DNA of 11,601 nt from Acetobacteraceae bacterium (GTDB taxonomy: Bacteria; Pseudomonadota; Alphaproteobacteria; Acetobacterales; Acetobacteraceae): NCBI GenBank assembly GCA_030044345.1, contig JASHVY010000304.1:1-11601 (forward strand), written 5' to 3'. Positions 1 to 6,607 of the stretch are shown piece by piece. The position numbers and the translations under genes are program-made. The notes beneath the pieces were generated by a model. It was not told the origin of the DNA. It did no database searches and was given only the letters and a program-made list of their open reading frames with translations. The stretch's first letter is position 1; each line of letters opens with the position of its first letter.

Positions 1-254
1 ACCGGGATGCTTGGACGACGGCCGATTTCGCTGCCGCGGTGAAGGTATATCCGACGCCGACGCCAAAGGAGGTAAAAGCGCTGCGCGTCAGGCTCGGCAT
101 GTCGCAAGCTCAGTTCGCCCGATCCTTCGGCTTCACGGTCGATGCCGTGCAGCAATATGAGCAAGGCCGGCGCCGGCCCTCGGGCCCAGCCTCAGCCCTG
201 CTCCGGGTGATTGCGCGCGAGCCGGAAGCGGTGCGGCGGGCGCTGGCAGCCTGA
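1..254 (+). CDS. XRE-family helix-turn-helix protein, C-terminal part (probable antitoxin), 5'-truncated by window edge
   Basis: The reading frame is open from the first bases (codons in phase with position 3) to TGA at 252-254, so the gene begins before the window. The GTG at 39 is only an internal candidate start; in-frame coding sequence precedes it (reads DAWTTADFAAAV). The visible 83 residues end in a compact Cro/CI-type helix-turn-helix: KALRVRLGMSQAQFARSFG, then a recognition-helix stretch DAVQQYEQGRRRPS, then a short amphipathic tail. This spacing, with a linker rich in Pro and Thr before the HTH, is typical of HigA/NadS-like antitoxins and of single-domain XRE regulators of about 95-110 aa. 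In such modules the RelE/HigB-type toxin usually lies just upstream, here outside the window. An antitoxin role is inference; DNA binding is well supported. The next gene starts 2 nt after this stop. Confidence 0.75.
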   Translation, partial: RDAWTTADFAAAVKVYPTPTPKEVKALRVRLGMSQAQFARSFGFTVDAVQQYEQGRRRPSGPASALLRVIAREPEAVRRALAA

Positions 255-256
255 CC

Positions 257-568
257 ATGAGCGCCACACTCCTTGCCGAACGCGCCTCAGCGGCCTACCG
301 ACCGCCGATGGAGATCGTGTCCGGCTTCCTCGACCGGGCGCCTGTTCCGCTACTGCACATGGCGGCGGCGCTCGGCCTGACCGTTTTCATCGGGGAATAC
401 ACTCGGGCGGTCGAGGCGCTCAAGCAGGTTGCCGGGATCACCGAGGCTACGCTCGCCGCTGCGCGTAATAGCGGGCGGCGGCGTACGCCCGAGAAGCAGG
501 AGCTTCTTCGGCGAATCCGTGCCCGTGCGTGTATGACGGGGATAGAGCCGCTTCAAGCCAACCTCTGA
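257..568 (+). CDS. small hypothetical protein coupled to the HTH gene
   Basis: This is a 103-codon ORF whose ATG lies 2 nt after the stop of the HTH gene (tga-cc-atg), so its translation is probably coupled; no separate strong ribosome site is visible. Most codons end in G or C, as in the real genes nearby, which favours coding. The product has an N-terminal part with a hydrophobic Leu/Ala-rich segment around residues 31-45 (PLLHMAAALGLTVFIGEY) and a basic Arg-rich C-terminal half, and is predicted mostly helical. I do not recognise a family. It could be a third component of the HTH module or a truncated remnant, because the sequence turns gene-poor immediately after it. I give it no function. 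Confidence 0.4.
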   Translation: MSATLLAERASAAYRPPMEIVSGFLDRAPVPLLHMAAALGLTVFIGEYTRAVEALKQVAGITEATLAAARNSGRRRTPEKQELLRRIRARACMTGIEPLQANL

Positions 569-1235
569 TCGAGTCCATGCCGTGCCGAGGTGCGGTCAGC
601 CCCCACCAATCCAGCCGCGTCCGCCACCGTCCCCGTATGTATGACGGTCTGCACGTCGGTTGGTAGGTAGGTTTGCATCGCGCGAAAACCCATATCATAT
701 TGATTTCATTTACTGATTTTTCCTGGTTTGGAGGAGGCCCAGACCTTTCTCGCCCCGTCCCAGACCGTCCGCCACTGAGGCCGCCCCGATTGGACGGACA
801 CCTCCGATAGGCTGAATGCAATTGTCCGATCCACGCCGAAGACAGGGTCGACGTGCTCAGCTATATTGAAGGTCTGTACAATTGAAGACGAATTCACTCC
901 GGCATCGGATATTGCACGCCGGTGCGGATGGCAGCGGTTGCCATGGCCGCGTAACGGTTCCCATCAAACCGGGGCAAGCTCACCCGCCTGAGCGCGTCCA
1001 CAGCACCAAAATCACGCCACAGGCCTGTCTTGAAACTGCGTGCGACCGTGTCTAGGGTCGATGTGGTTGTTAGCGGTATCATTCGCAATCGTGCACTCAT
1101 CGCGCTCGCGAAGAGAAAGGCGGAAATCCATCCCATGCCAATGGCCAAGGCGATCCTTCCCGGTGTTGCCGATCGGAAAAGATGACCGGCGATATCGGCT
1201 TTCTCATCCAGCCGGCGCGACGGGAGCGGACTGCG
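569..1235. other. gene-poor intergenic region, no convincing gene
   Basis: Between the small hypothetical gene and the repeat in front of the dehydrogenase I find no ORF with both a ribosome site and a recognisable product. Positions 660-720 are distinctly AT-richer than the rest of the window. On the minus strand two open frames (897-706 and 1376-894) share a GTGA overlap, but their codon use is mixed and neither product is recognisable. The stretch may hold decayed gene remnants. A 10-bp direct repeat, TGTATGACGG, occurs at 530-539 and 638-647. No transposase, tRNA or attachment-site pattern was identified. Confidence 0.5.
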
Positions 1236-1324
1236 TTCGCTCGCGCTCCCGTATCCCATTCTCATCTTCTGTTTTCTCACGCGATTCAGATCTCCGGTGA
1301 TTTCACCTCCGGTTATCACGCTCG
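1218..1324 (+). repeat. structured repeat copy A: two stem-loops in the leader of the SDR gene
   Basis: The element has a first hairpin with perfect 8-bp arms CGGGAGCG and CGCTCCCG around a C/T-rich loop, then a pyrimidine-rich spacer (tctgttttctcac), then gcgattcaga-tctccgg and the end motif ttatcacgctcg, which abuts the ATG at 1325. Inside the second half lies the palindrome GGTGATTTCACC (1297-1308), associated with an extra copy of the ctccggt unit. The same order of parts (G-rich/C-rich stem, tgttttc spacer, gattcaga-ctccgg, atcacgctcg) recurs at 3930-4013 and, for its second half, at 11485-11527. It could be a mobile miniature element, a REP-like sequence or a transcribed leader; the sequence alone does not decide. 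Confidence 0.6.
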
Positions 1325-2125
1325 ATGACCGGTCGGCAGTTCCTGCGCGGTCGAACAGCGCTGCTGACCGGATCAACAGATGGGCTGGGATTCGCCCTGG
1401 CCGAAGCGCTGGCGTTCGCTGGCTGCCACGTAATGCTCAACGGGATCGAGCCGGCGGCATCGGTGGAGGCCAGGCGAACAGCGCTGGAACAGCGCGCTGG
1501 CGTGTCAGTCGGCTACTGCGAGGTCAGCGTCGCGGAGGAATGCGGTGTGGCCGCGCTGATCGAGGCGACTCATAGACAGTTTGGCACTCTCGATGTGCTG
1601 GTCAACAATGCTGTCGTCCGTCATTTTGCACCGATCGTCGATTTCCCGACGGAAAAGTGGGAGGCCGCGCTCGCGGTCAATCTGTCGGCCGCCTTCCATG
1701 CCATCCGCCTGGCGCTGCCAGGGATGCGGGCACGCAACTTCGGCCGCATTTTCAACATGACATCCGTTTACGGCTCACGCGGCACCACAAACCGCGTGGA
1801 TTACGTCACCACAAAGGCTGCCCTGCTCGGGCTGACGCGCGCGGTCGCCCTGGAGAATCTCGATTACGACGTGACCTGTCATGCCATCTGTCCCGGCTCG
1901 GTCCTCACGCCGGGCACCGATGCGCGGATTCGCCAGTTGATGGCGGACCAGGAATTGTCGCGCGCGGCCGCCGAACAGGCCTTCCTGGCGGGAAAGCAGC
2001 CCGGCGGCCGATTCATTCCTGCTGCCAGCGTCTCCGACCTGCTCCTCTTTCTGTGTGGGCCCGCGGCTCGCGACATGACTGGTGCTCAGCTTCCCGTGGA
2101 GGGAGGCTGGCTGGCCAGCGGCTAG
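1325..2125 (+). CDS. short-chain dehydrogenase/reductase, 3-hydroxybutyrate dehydrogenase-like
   Basis: This 266-aa protein is a classical SDR. It has the Rossmann glycine motif TGSTDGLG at residues 15-22, NNAV at 94-97 (the usual NNAG with Val for Gly), and the catalytic residues Asn119, Ser147, Tyr160 and Lys164 (YVTTK). ICPGSVLTP follows at 188-196. The C-terminal part (LAGKQPGGRF, then LFLCGPAARDMTGAQLPVEGG) and the NG after beta-strand 2 resemble D-3-hydroxybutyrate dehydrogenases more than gluconate dehydrogenases, so NAD-dependent oxidation of a 3-hydroxyacid in the cytoplasm is the best guess. Another 3-oxoacyl or polyol substrate is possible. The ATG at 1325 gives the standard SDR N-terminal length, but no Shine-Dalgarno precedes it: repeat copy A runs right up to the start codon. 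It is convergent with the LacI-family gene and may or may not be its target. Confidence 0.85.
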   Translation: MTGRQFLRGRTALLTGSTDGLGFALAEALAFAGCHVMLNGIEPAASVEARRTALEQRAGVSVGYCEVSVAEECGVAALIEATHRQFGTLDVLVNNAVVRHFAPIVDFPTEKWEAALAVNLSAAFHAIRLALPGMRARNFGRIFNMTSVYGSRGTTNRVDYVTTKAALLGLTRAVALENLDYDVTCHAICPGSVLTPGTDARIRQLMADQELSRAAAEQAFLAGKQPGGRFIPAASVSDLLLFLCGPAARDMTGAQLPVEGGWLASG

Positions 2126-2128
2126 ATC

Positions 2129-2161
2129 AAAAAAGAGCGTGATGATCTGAAATCATCACGC
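2129..2161 (-). terminator. intrinsic terminator of the LacI-family gene
   Basis: A perfect 10-bp stem (GCGTGATGAT at 2137-2146, ATCATCACGC at 2152-2161) encloses a 5-nt loop. Read on the minus strand it is followed by CTCTTTTTT (complement of the A-run at 2129-2134), a classical Rho-independent terminator about 80 nt after the repressor stop. On the plus strand the hairpin lies 11 nt after the SDR stop but lacks a U-run, so its effect in that direction would be weaker. The stem ends are the same GCGTGAT/ATCACGC as in the repeats at 3983-4010 and 11485-11527. Confidence 0.8.
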
Positions 2162-2239
2162 CCTGAGGAATGATCGGATAAAGCAGCCGCCAGCCATCGC
2201 CTCACCATCGGCGTCCGCCCGGGCGGGCGGACCCGCGAG

Positions 2240-3274
2240 TCAGGCGCTCTCACGCTGGATGATCTCGAACTTGAGATCGACGACGCTGCCACGCAGATAT
2301 TCGGCATCATCCAAGATACGACCAAGCAACATCTGAGCGGTGCGCTCACCAATTCCATAACGCGGCAGCCGCAAGGTCGTCACGGCGGGCGAAACATGCC
2401 GCAGCAGGTCCACGTCATCGAAGCTTGCAATGGCGATGCGGCGGGGCACGACCCATCCTCGCTTCTGACACTCGAACAAGGCCCCGACAGCCAGCACATC
2501 GCCGGCGCAGAAGAACGCATCCACCTCCGGCACCGCCTGCACCACGCGGACCACCGCCTCTGCCCCCGAGGCAAGGCCACGCGAGGTTTCCACGATGAGC
2601 CGGGGATCCGGCGTCTGCCCAAGCTCAGTCAACGCGGCCCGATACCCCTCGATCCGGTCCCGCGAACGGTCGTTGTTATGCGCGAACAGACTCGCGAATG
2701 CGATCTTGCGATAGCCAAGACGCCCGAGATGCAGCGTCATTGCCTTGGCCGCCTCGCGGTTGGAATAGCTGACGGCCATGTCCAGTGGCTCGGGCGGCAG
2801 GTTGCCGTTCTCGACCACCGGCACGCCGGCCTGCCGGATCAACGCCCTGGCACGATCCGTGTGTTCGATATTGTGAAGCACGAGACCGCTGACCCGCTGC
2901 GTCAGGAACGCTGCGACCAGATCCTCTTCTTCCGAAGGATCGTAGCCAGACTCTGCGATCATGAGCTGGAAGCCGCGGCTGCGCAGCACCACGGACAGGC
3001 CCTTCAGGGTCTGCGTGTAGATGGAATTGTCGATGCTCGGAACGATCAGACCAACGGTTGTGGATCGGCTGGACGAAAGGCTGCGCGCGAGAAGATTCGG
3101 CAGATAGCCAACTTCCTCCACCGCGCGGATCACGCGCTCGCGCATCTCCTGCGAAACCTTCGCCGGTTCACTGAGGGCCCGCGAGACCGTCATCGTGGAT
3201 ACACCAGCGCGCTCGGCCACGTCGCGCATGCGGATGCCGCCCGTACGCCTCCGCGAACTCCGCTCCTCCTCCAC
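2240..3274 (-). CDS. LacI/GalR-family transcriptional repressor
   Basis: This is a 344-aa LacI-family regulator. The N-terminal HTH is MRDVAERAGVSTMTVSRALS (residues 16-35), followed by the hinge YLPNLLARSL (57-66). The periplasmic-binding-protein-like effector domain begins at TVGLIVPS (73-80) and runs through RDRIEGYRAAL (206-215), FFCAGDVLAVGAL (254-266) and IASFDDVDL (282-290). I chose the GTG at 3274 because AGGAGA lies 6 nt upstream and the resulting length is typical; the frame stays open to 3334, with an ATG at 3301 that has no good ribosome site. The effector is probably a sugar, sugar acid or related carboxylate, as usual in the family. An operator-like palindrome and promoter lie upstream at 3365-3402, suggesting autoregulation. 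Its regulon may include the divergent gene at 3488 or the convergent SDR gene; neither link is proven. Confidence 0.9.
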   Translation of the reverse strand: MEEERSSRRRTGGIRMRDVAERAGVSTMTVSRALSEPAKVSQEMRERVIRAVEEVGYLPNLLARSLSSSRSTTVGLIVPSIDNSIYTQTLKGLSVVLRSRGFQLMIAESGYDPSEEEDLVAAFLTQRVSGLVLHNIEHTDRARALIRQAGVPVVENGNLPPEPLDMAVSYSNREAAKAMTLHLGRLGYRKIAFASLFAHNNDRSRDRIEGYRAALTELGQTPDPRLIVETSRGLASGAEAVVRVVQAVPEVDAFFCAGDVLAVGALFECQKRGWVVPRRIAIASFDDVDLLRHVSPAVTTLRLPRYGIGERTAQMLLGRILDDAEYLRGSVVDLKFEIIQRESA

Positions 3275-3364
3275 CGCGTGTCTCCTGCCCACTCGTCCCA
3301 TGCCCAACAAACCGCGCCGTACCCCTGAAAACAAGAGCGTTTGGGCGCGCGCGCCGACAAGGGT

Positions 3365-3402
3365 TGTTACCGATATCAGCGGAAGCTATGATCACTCGTC
3401 AA
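3365..3402 (-). promoter_or_regulatory. candidate promoter with overlapping LacI-type operator for the repressor gene
   Basis: On the minus strand TTGACG (complement of 3397-3402) is followed after 18 nt by TGATAT (complement of 3373-3378), a plausible sigma-70 pair. The imperfect palindrome TGTTACCGATATCA at 3365-3378 overlaps the -10 element; 5 of its 7 symmetric pairs match, and its left half TGTTACCG matches the TGTTACC half-site known for enteric gluconate regulators of the LacI family. The repressor start codon lies about 90 nt downstream. Binding here would block its own promoter. Confidence 0.35.
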
Positions 3403-3487
3403 GCAACATGGACGCCGAGCGAACCTGCCGGCGGCGGAGGGTGGGAACATTCAGGAACTTGCGGGGCACCCGTGGCTTGGGGAGCGC

Positions 3488-3928
3488 ATGTCGCGCTACA
3501 TCCTGGCGAGCCGGCCGGTGCATGATGGGTTGCGGCAGGTACTGACGCAGGTTGCAGGGTTCGCATTGCTCGTCGTCGTTCCAGGGCGCGTCCCGGCAAT
3601 GCTTGACGGTCCGGTTGCCTTGGCAAGGCGCGCATTGTCCCCCGTCGCCGAAGCGCTTGATGCCTTGCGGGTTCCTCCGCAGGCGCAGCACCATCACTTC
3701 CATCTGACCTCCGCTGCCGATGCGTTGGCCCGCTGCCTCGACCTGCTGACCGCCTGCCTGCGGCCATATGCCTGCGATTCAGAGCGCGATGCTCTGGTGC
3801 GCAGCTTGCGCGATGCAACCGATCACCTGCGCGCGGCGGCCCGGCTGCTGCCGGGATTCGAAATGGCCGACCTCACGCAGGCCTGCTGCGCCGCACACGC
3901 CGGTTCGCGGCAAAACCTGTGCGTCTAG
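3488..3928 (+). CDS. conserved-looking hypothetical protein
   Basis: This is a 146-aa ORF with ATG preceded by GGGGAG at a somewhat short 3-nt spacing. The N-terminal third contains a hydrophobic strand-like run (FALLVVVPGRVPAMLDGP, residues 25-42). The remainder is helical, with a His-rich stretch QHHHFH (67-72) at the start of a predicted helical bundle, and ends with ACCAAHAG (132-139). The His cluster and the Cys pair could bind a metal or cofactor, but this is only a reading of composition. I have a weak impression of having seen similar proteins in Acetobacteraceae, without a known function. It is divergent from the LacI-family gene and 110 nt upstream of the metallohydrolase gene, with a structured repeat between, so joint transcription with the hydrolase is uncertain. 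Confidence 0.55.
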   Translation: MSRYILASRPVHDGLRQVLTQVAGFALLVVVPGRVPAMLDGPVALARRALSPVAEALDALRVPPQAQHHHFHLTSAADALARCLDLLTACLRPYACDSERDALVRSLRDATDHLRAAARLLPGFEMADLTQACCAAHAGSRQNLCV

Positions 3929-3929
3929 A

Positions 3930-4013
3930 TCGGGACGAGACCTCTCGCGCTCGCTCATCCCGCTCTCGCCATTTGTTTTCCCGCGTGATTCAGACCTCCG
4001 GTCATCACGCTCG
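3930..4013 (+). repeat. structured repeat copy B in the leader of the metallohydrolase gene
   Basis: Copy B repeats the architecture of copy A: an imperfect stem GGGACGAG/CTCATCCC around a C/T-rich loop, a tgttttc spacer, then GCGTGAT (3983-3989) and ATCACGC (4004-4010) as perfect 7-bp arms enclosing tcagacctccggtc. It lacks the extra gatttcacctccggt unit seen in copy A. It ends 25 nt before the ATG at 4039, leaving room for that gene's own AAGGAA ribosome site. Confidence 0.6.
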
Positions 4014-4038
4014 GGGCCTGCAAGGGAAGGAAACGTCG

Positions 4039-4917
4039 ATGGCCGACTATTCGATCTGGGTGCTCGACTATGCCGCCGTGGAGAAATTCCCACTCAGCGT
4101 GATGCTGTACGGCCCGCAATATCAGGGTACGCGCAAGCTGCCCTACGCCTATGTGCTGCTCAAGGGCAAAGGTGGAACCATCCTGATCGATACCGGCTAC
4201 GATCACGTGAATTACGGGAAGACGCTCGCCGAGCTCTACGGGGTCACGAACTATCACGGCCCGGTGGAAGTCCTGGCGGAATGCGGCGTCCGGCCCCAGG
4301 ACGTGACGACGGTGTTCATCACCCACGCCCATTTCGACCATATGGGGGCGATGGGCCATTTCCCCAACGCGAAGTTCTACGTCCAGCAGCGCGAAATCGA
4401 CAAATGGGTTTGGGCTCTGACACTTGGTCCGGAGTACCGGTTCCTCGTCGGCGCCGTCGATCCGGCGGATATCGTGACGGCAGTGGAGCTCACGCGCCAG
4501 GGTCGCCTGGTTTGTCTTGACGGCGATCACGAGGACGTGCTGCCAGGAATTGATGTACACCTGGCTGCCGACACGCATACCTACGGCTCGATGTATGTCA
4601 CCCTGCGCAACGACGGCAAACGGGACAGCCAGGACGTATGGATATTCGCCGGCGATCTGCTCTACACTTATGACAACCTGACCGGCCTCGATCCGGCGTC
4701 GCCGCAGTTCGTGCCGATCGGGCTGGCGGTCGGCAGCCAGTCGAACCTGATCTTCGCCAGCGCTGAGATGCTGCGCAGCGTTGGCGGAGAGCACAAGCGC
4801 GTCATCCCGGTCCATGAGAACCGGCTGCAATCCCTGTTCCCGTCGCGTCGCACCGTGGCCGGATTGCAGGTCGTCGAACTCGCGCTCGCAGCGGGCGAAA
4901 CCAGCAAGGTTGCCTGA
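4039..4917 (+). CDS. metallo-beta-lactamase-fold hydrolase, N-acyl homoserine lactonase-like family
   Basis: This 292-aa protein has the dinuclear metal site of the lactonase branch of the MBL superfamily: THAHFDH (His96, His98, Asp100, His101), a further His180 in DTHTYGS, bridging Asp206 in FAGDLL, and His259 in IPVHE. DTGYD at 51-55 is the usual first-sheet motif. There is no signal peptide, so it is probably cytoplasmic. The family opens lactones (AHLs, pyridoxolactone and other gamma-lactones); which one is used here is unknown. The start at 4039 has AAGGAA 7 nt upstream; the frame is open back to 3919, but that extension would translate repeat copy B and lacks a ribosome site. It is distinct in sequence from the second MBL protein at 6608-7411 and convergent with the PrpD gene at 5144. 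Whether it joins the same pathway is inference. Confidence 0.88.
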   Translation: MADYSIWVLDYAAVEKFPLSVMLYGPQYQGTRKLPYAYVLLKGKGGTILIDTGYDHVNYGKTLAELYGVTNYHGPVEVLAECGVRPQDVTTVFITHAHFDHMGAMGHFPNAKFYVQQREIDKWVWALTLGPEYRFLVGAVDPADIVTAVELTRQGRLVCLDGDHEDVLPGIDVHLAADTHTYGSMYVTLRNDGKRDSQDVWIFAGDLLYTYDNLTGLDPASPQFVPIGLAVGSQSNLIFASAEMLRSVGGEHKRVIPVHENRLQSLFPSRRTVAGLQVVELALAAGETSKVA

Positions 4918-4944
4918 CCCGGCCCACATAGCTTCGGATCAACC

Positions 4945-4978
4945 AGATGCATGATGATTTTTAGATCATCGCGCATCT
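4945..4978 (+). terminator. hairpin after the metallohydrolase gene, possible terminator
   Basis: Fourteen-nt arms AGATGCATGATGAT (4945-4958) and ATCATCGCGCATCT (4965-4978) pair with one A-C mismatch and one G-U wobble around a 6-nt loop, 27 nt after the stop. No U-run follows on the plus strand, so this may be a weak terminator or an mRNA 3' stabiliser. Confidence 0.45.
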
Positions 4979-5100
4979 AGAAAGTATTATGCACTTCGAT
5001 GAAGTCTCAGAAAGGAGGAGATTTTTTTCTGAAGAAAAAGAAGCAAAAAAGACTTTTTTCCGTTTTCCGGACCAAGCGCTGCCTGTGGACTATGAATGAA

Positions 5101-5139
5101 AGGAGAAAAGTTCTTCGGTTCTTTCTTTCAAGAAAGAAC
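5101..5139 (-). terminator. intrinsic terminator of the leftward PrpD operon
   Basis: Read on the minus strand, a perfect 10-bp inverted repeat GTTCTTTCTT/AAGAAAGAAC (5118-5139) begins 4 nt after the PrpD stop at 5144 and is followed downstream by aacTTTTCtcc. The stem is AT-rich with a very tight loop, so strength is uncertain. The surrounding 4980-5100 stretch is full of oligo-A and oligo-T tracts, unlike the rest of the window. Confidence 0.5.
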
Positions 5140-5143
5140 AACT

Positions 5144-6502
5144 CTAGGCTCGGGCCATCAACCGCATAAGCGGCGCGACGCTCGTTGCCTCCTCGATCGC
5201 CCATACCGCGGCAATGCAGGCCTCCGCATCCATCTCGTCCCCGTTTCGTGCCGCATTGTCGCGGAACTTGGCCTCCAGATCGCGGTCGGAAAGCGGCTGT
5301 GCAACGCTGCCGAGAGCCGCGTCGACCCGCACGGACATGCTGCGCCCATCCTGCGTCCTGGCGGTGACGATCGCCCCGCCGGACGGCAGCGATGGGTCGC
5401 ATTCGGCATGCACCTTCCGGCGCAGCGCGGCGATTGCCGGATCAGCCACCGCCGACAGCTCGAATTCCTCAACCCCCGCGCGCCCGCGCAGAAAGGCAAC
5501 GGCAGCGCAATGATGGATGCTGACACGCGCGTCGCGCGCATTGGTCACCGGCCGATCGCCGCGATCGAGCAGCAACTGGTCGCCCCGCACCGTCACCGAC
5601 TGCAGATCGTCCGGCGAAACGCCGAGCCGCTTCCGCAATTCCAGGCAGGCATCGATGACGGCATGAAAGACGATGCCTGCCGGATAGGGCTTGTAGGTGT
5701 TCGCTGCGTATTCCCAGCGCACGCCGAGCCCGCCTGTGAACGCCTCCGGCGTCGGCGCGTCGCCCATCGCCCGCGCCCAGCCGAGCGCACCCTCCAGCGC
5801 CTGCGGCGCCGCCATATAGCCCGCGCGCGCCAGCAACGCCGCAAGCAGCCCGTTGCGGGCGGCATTGCCGACGCCGACATTCTTGGCCGCGCTGGCAAGG
5901 TTCTCCACCAACCCCGCCGACTGGCTCGCCGCGATTCCGATCGCCGCGGCAAGCTCCGCCTCCGTCAGCCCGAGCAGCTTGCCGCACGCCACGGCCGCGC
6001 CGAACACGCCACAGGTTGCGGTGATGTGCCAGCCGCGCGCGTAATGTCCCGGCGAGACGGCCTTGCCGATACGGCATTCCACTTCCGCACCGAGAATGAA
6101 GGCATGCAGCAGGGAGCCACCGCGGAACCCGTGCTGCTCGGCAAGCGCGAGCGCTGCCGGCGCGACCGGTGCCGTCGGATGGATCACCGTCTCTAGATGC
6201 GTGTCGTCGTAGTCGAGCAGATTGGCCGCAATCGCATTCACGAACGCAGCACCCATCGCGTCCAGGCGCTCACGGCGGCCAATCACGGTCAGCGGGACGG
6301 GACCGCTGAAGTCCCGCATCACCGCAACCGCGGTCGCGACGGCCGGGTCGTTCGCCGCGCCCAGCGCGCAGCCGAAGAAATTCAGCAGCGATCGCTTGGC
6401 CTCGTGCCGCAACCCGGCATCGATATCCGTCCAGGTGGAGGAGGCGACGAACCGCGCGAATGTCTCGCTCACGGACCCCGCCGCCGGCACGCCTCCGCTC
6501 AA
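5144..6502 (-). CDS. MmgE/PrpD family protein (2-methylcitrate dehydratase / cis-aconitate decarboxylase superfamily), copy 1
   Basis: This protein of up to 452 aa has the MmgE/PrpD fold: an all-helical N-terminal domain, then an alpha/beta domain from about residue 265. Recognisable motifs are NLLDYDDTHLETVIHPTAP (94-112), GWHITATCG (157-165), SAAKNVGVGNAARNG (204-218) and NTYKPYPAG (268-276). From memory of human cis-aconitate decarboxylase (IRG1), the residues important there (Asp93, His103, His159, Lys207, Lys272) have counterparts here in Asp97, His108, His159, Lys207 and Lys271, so an active enzyme acting on a tricarboxylate-like or hydroxyacid substrate is plausible. The longest start is TTG at 6502, which overlaps the TGA of a 25-codon upstream ORF (TTGA); GTG at 6472 is an alternative. 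It is the last gene of the leftward operon, 105 nt after the lactonase-type gene. Confidence 0.88.
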   Translation of the reverse strand: MSGGVPAAGSVSETFARFVASSTWTDIDAGLRHEAKRSLLNFFGCALGAANDPAVATAVAVMRDFSGPVPLTVIGRRERLDAMGAAFVNAIAANLLDYDDTHLETVIHPTAPVAPAALALAEQHGFRGGSLLHAFILGAEVECRIGKAVSPGHYARGWHITATCGVFGAAVACGKLLGLTEAELAAAIGIAASQSAGLVENLASAAKNVGVGNAARNGLLAALLARAGYMAAPQALEGALGWARAMGDAPTPEAFTGGLGVRWEYAANTYKPYPAGIVFHAVIDACLELRKRLGVSPDDLQSVTVRGDQLLLDRGDRPVTNARDARVSIHHCAAVAFLRGRAGVEEFELSAVADPAIAALRRKVHAECDPSLPSGGAIVTARTQDGRSMSVRVDAALGSVAQPLSDRDLEAKFRDNAARNGDEMDAEACIAAVWAIEEATSVAPLMRLMARA

Positions 6503-6576
6503 TCGATCACCAAGACGGCATCAGCGCCGCCGAGCACGAACAGGGACCGCTCCTGCGCCGCCGTCGCTACGGTCAC
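6499..6576 (-). CDS. possible 25-aa small ORF coupled to the PrpD gene
   Basis: In the 105-nt gap between the lactonase-type gene and PrpD copy 1 a short frame begins with GTG at 6576, preceded by AGAGGA at 8 nt spacing. It reads MTVATAAQERSL, continues FVLGGADAVLVID, and stops at TGA 6501-6499, sharing TTGA with the TTG start of PrpD. About 21 of 25 codons end in G or C, as in real genes here. It could be a leader peptide coupling PrpD translation, a true small protein, or chance. Confidence 0.3.
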   Translation of the reverse strand: MTVATAAQERSLFVLGGADAVLVID

Positions 6577-6607
6577 GTCTTCGTTCCTCTTGTCGGACGC
6601 AGAGCGC

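Noticed and set aside
530..647. 10-bp direct repeat TGTATGACGG, considered as attachment-site or transposon ends
   Set aside because: Too short, with no transposase or integrase between or beside the copies and no tRNA gene.
894..1376. Minus-strand 160-codon open frame, followed by a GTGA-overlapping 63-codon frame (897-706)
   Set aside because: The frame overlaps the SDR start and runs through repeat copy A; its best internal ATG (1136) has no ribosome site, codon third positions are mixed, and neither product is recognisable. Possibly a decayed gene, but not supported as a CDS.
2396..3328. Plus-strand 310-codon open frame opposite the LacI-family gene
   Set aside because: It is antisense to a gene with unmistakable LacI-family motifs; its His/Arg/Gln-rich product is typical of the reverse phase in GC-rich DNA.
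3955..4929. Minus-strand 324-codon open frame opposite the metallohydrolase
   Set aside because: It is fully antisense to a gene with a complete metal-binding motif set; composition is that of a reverse-complement shadow.
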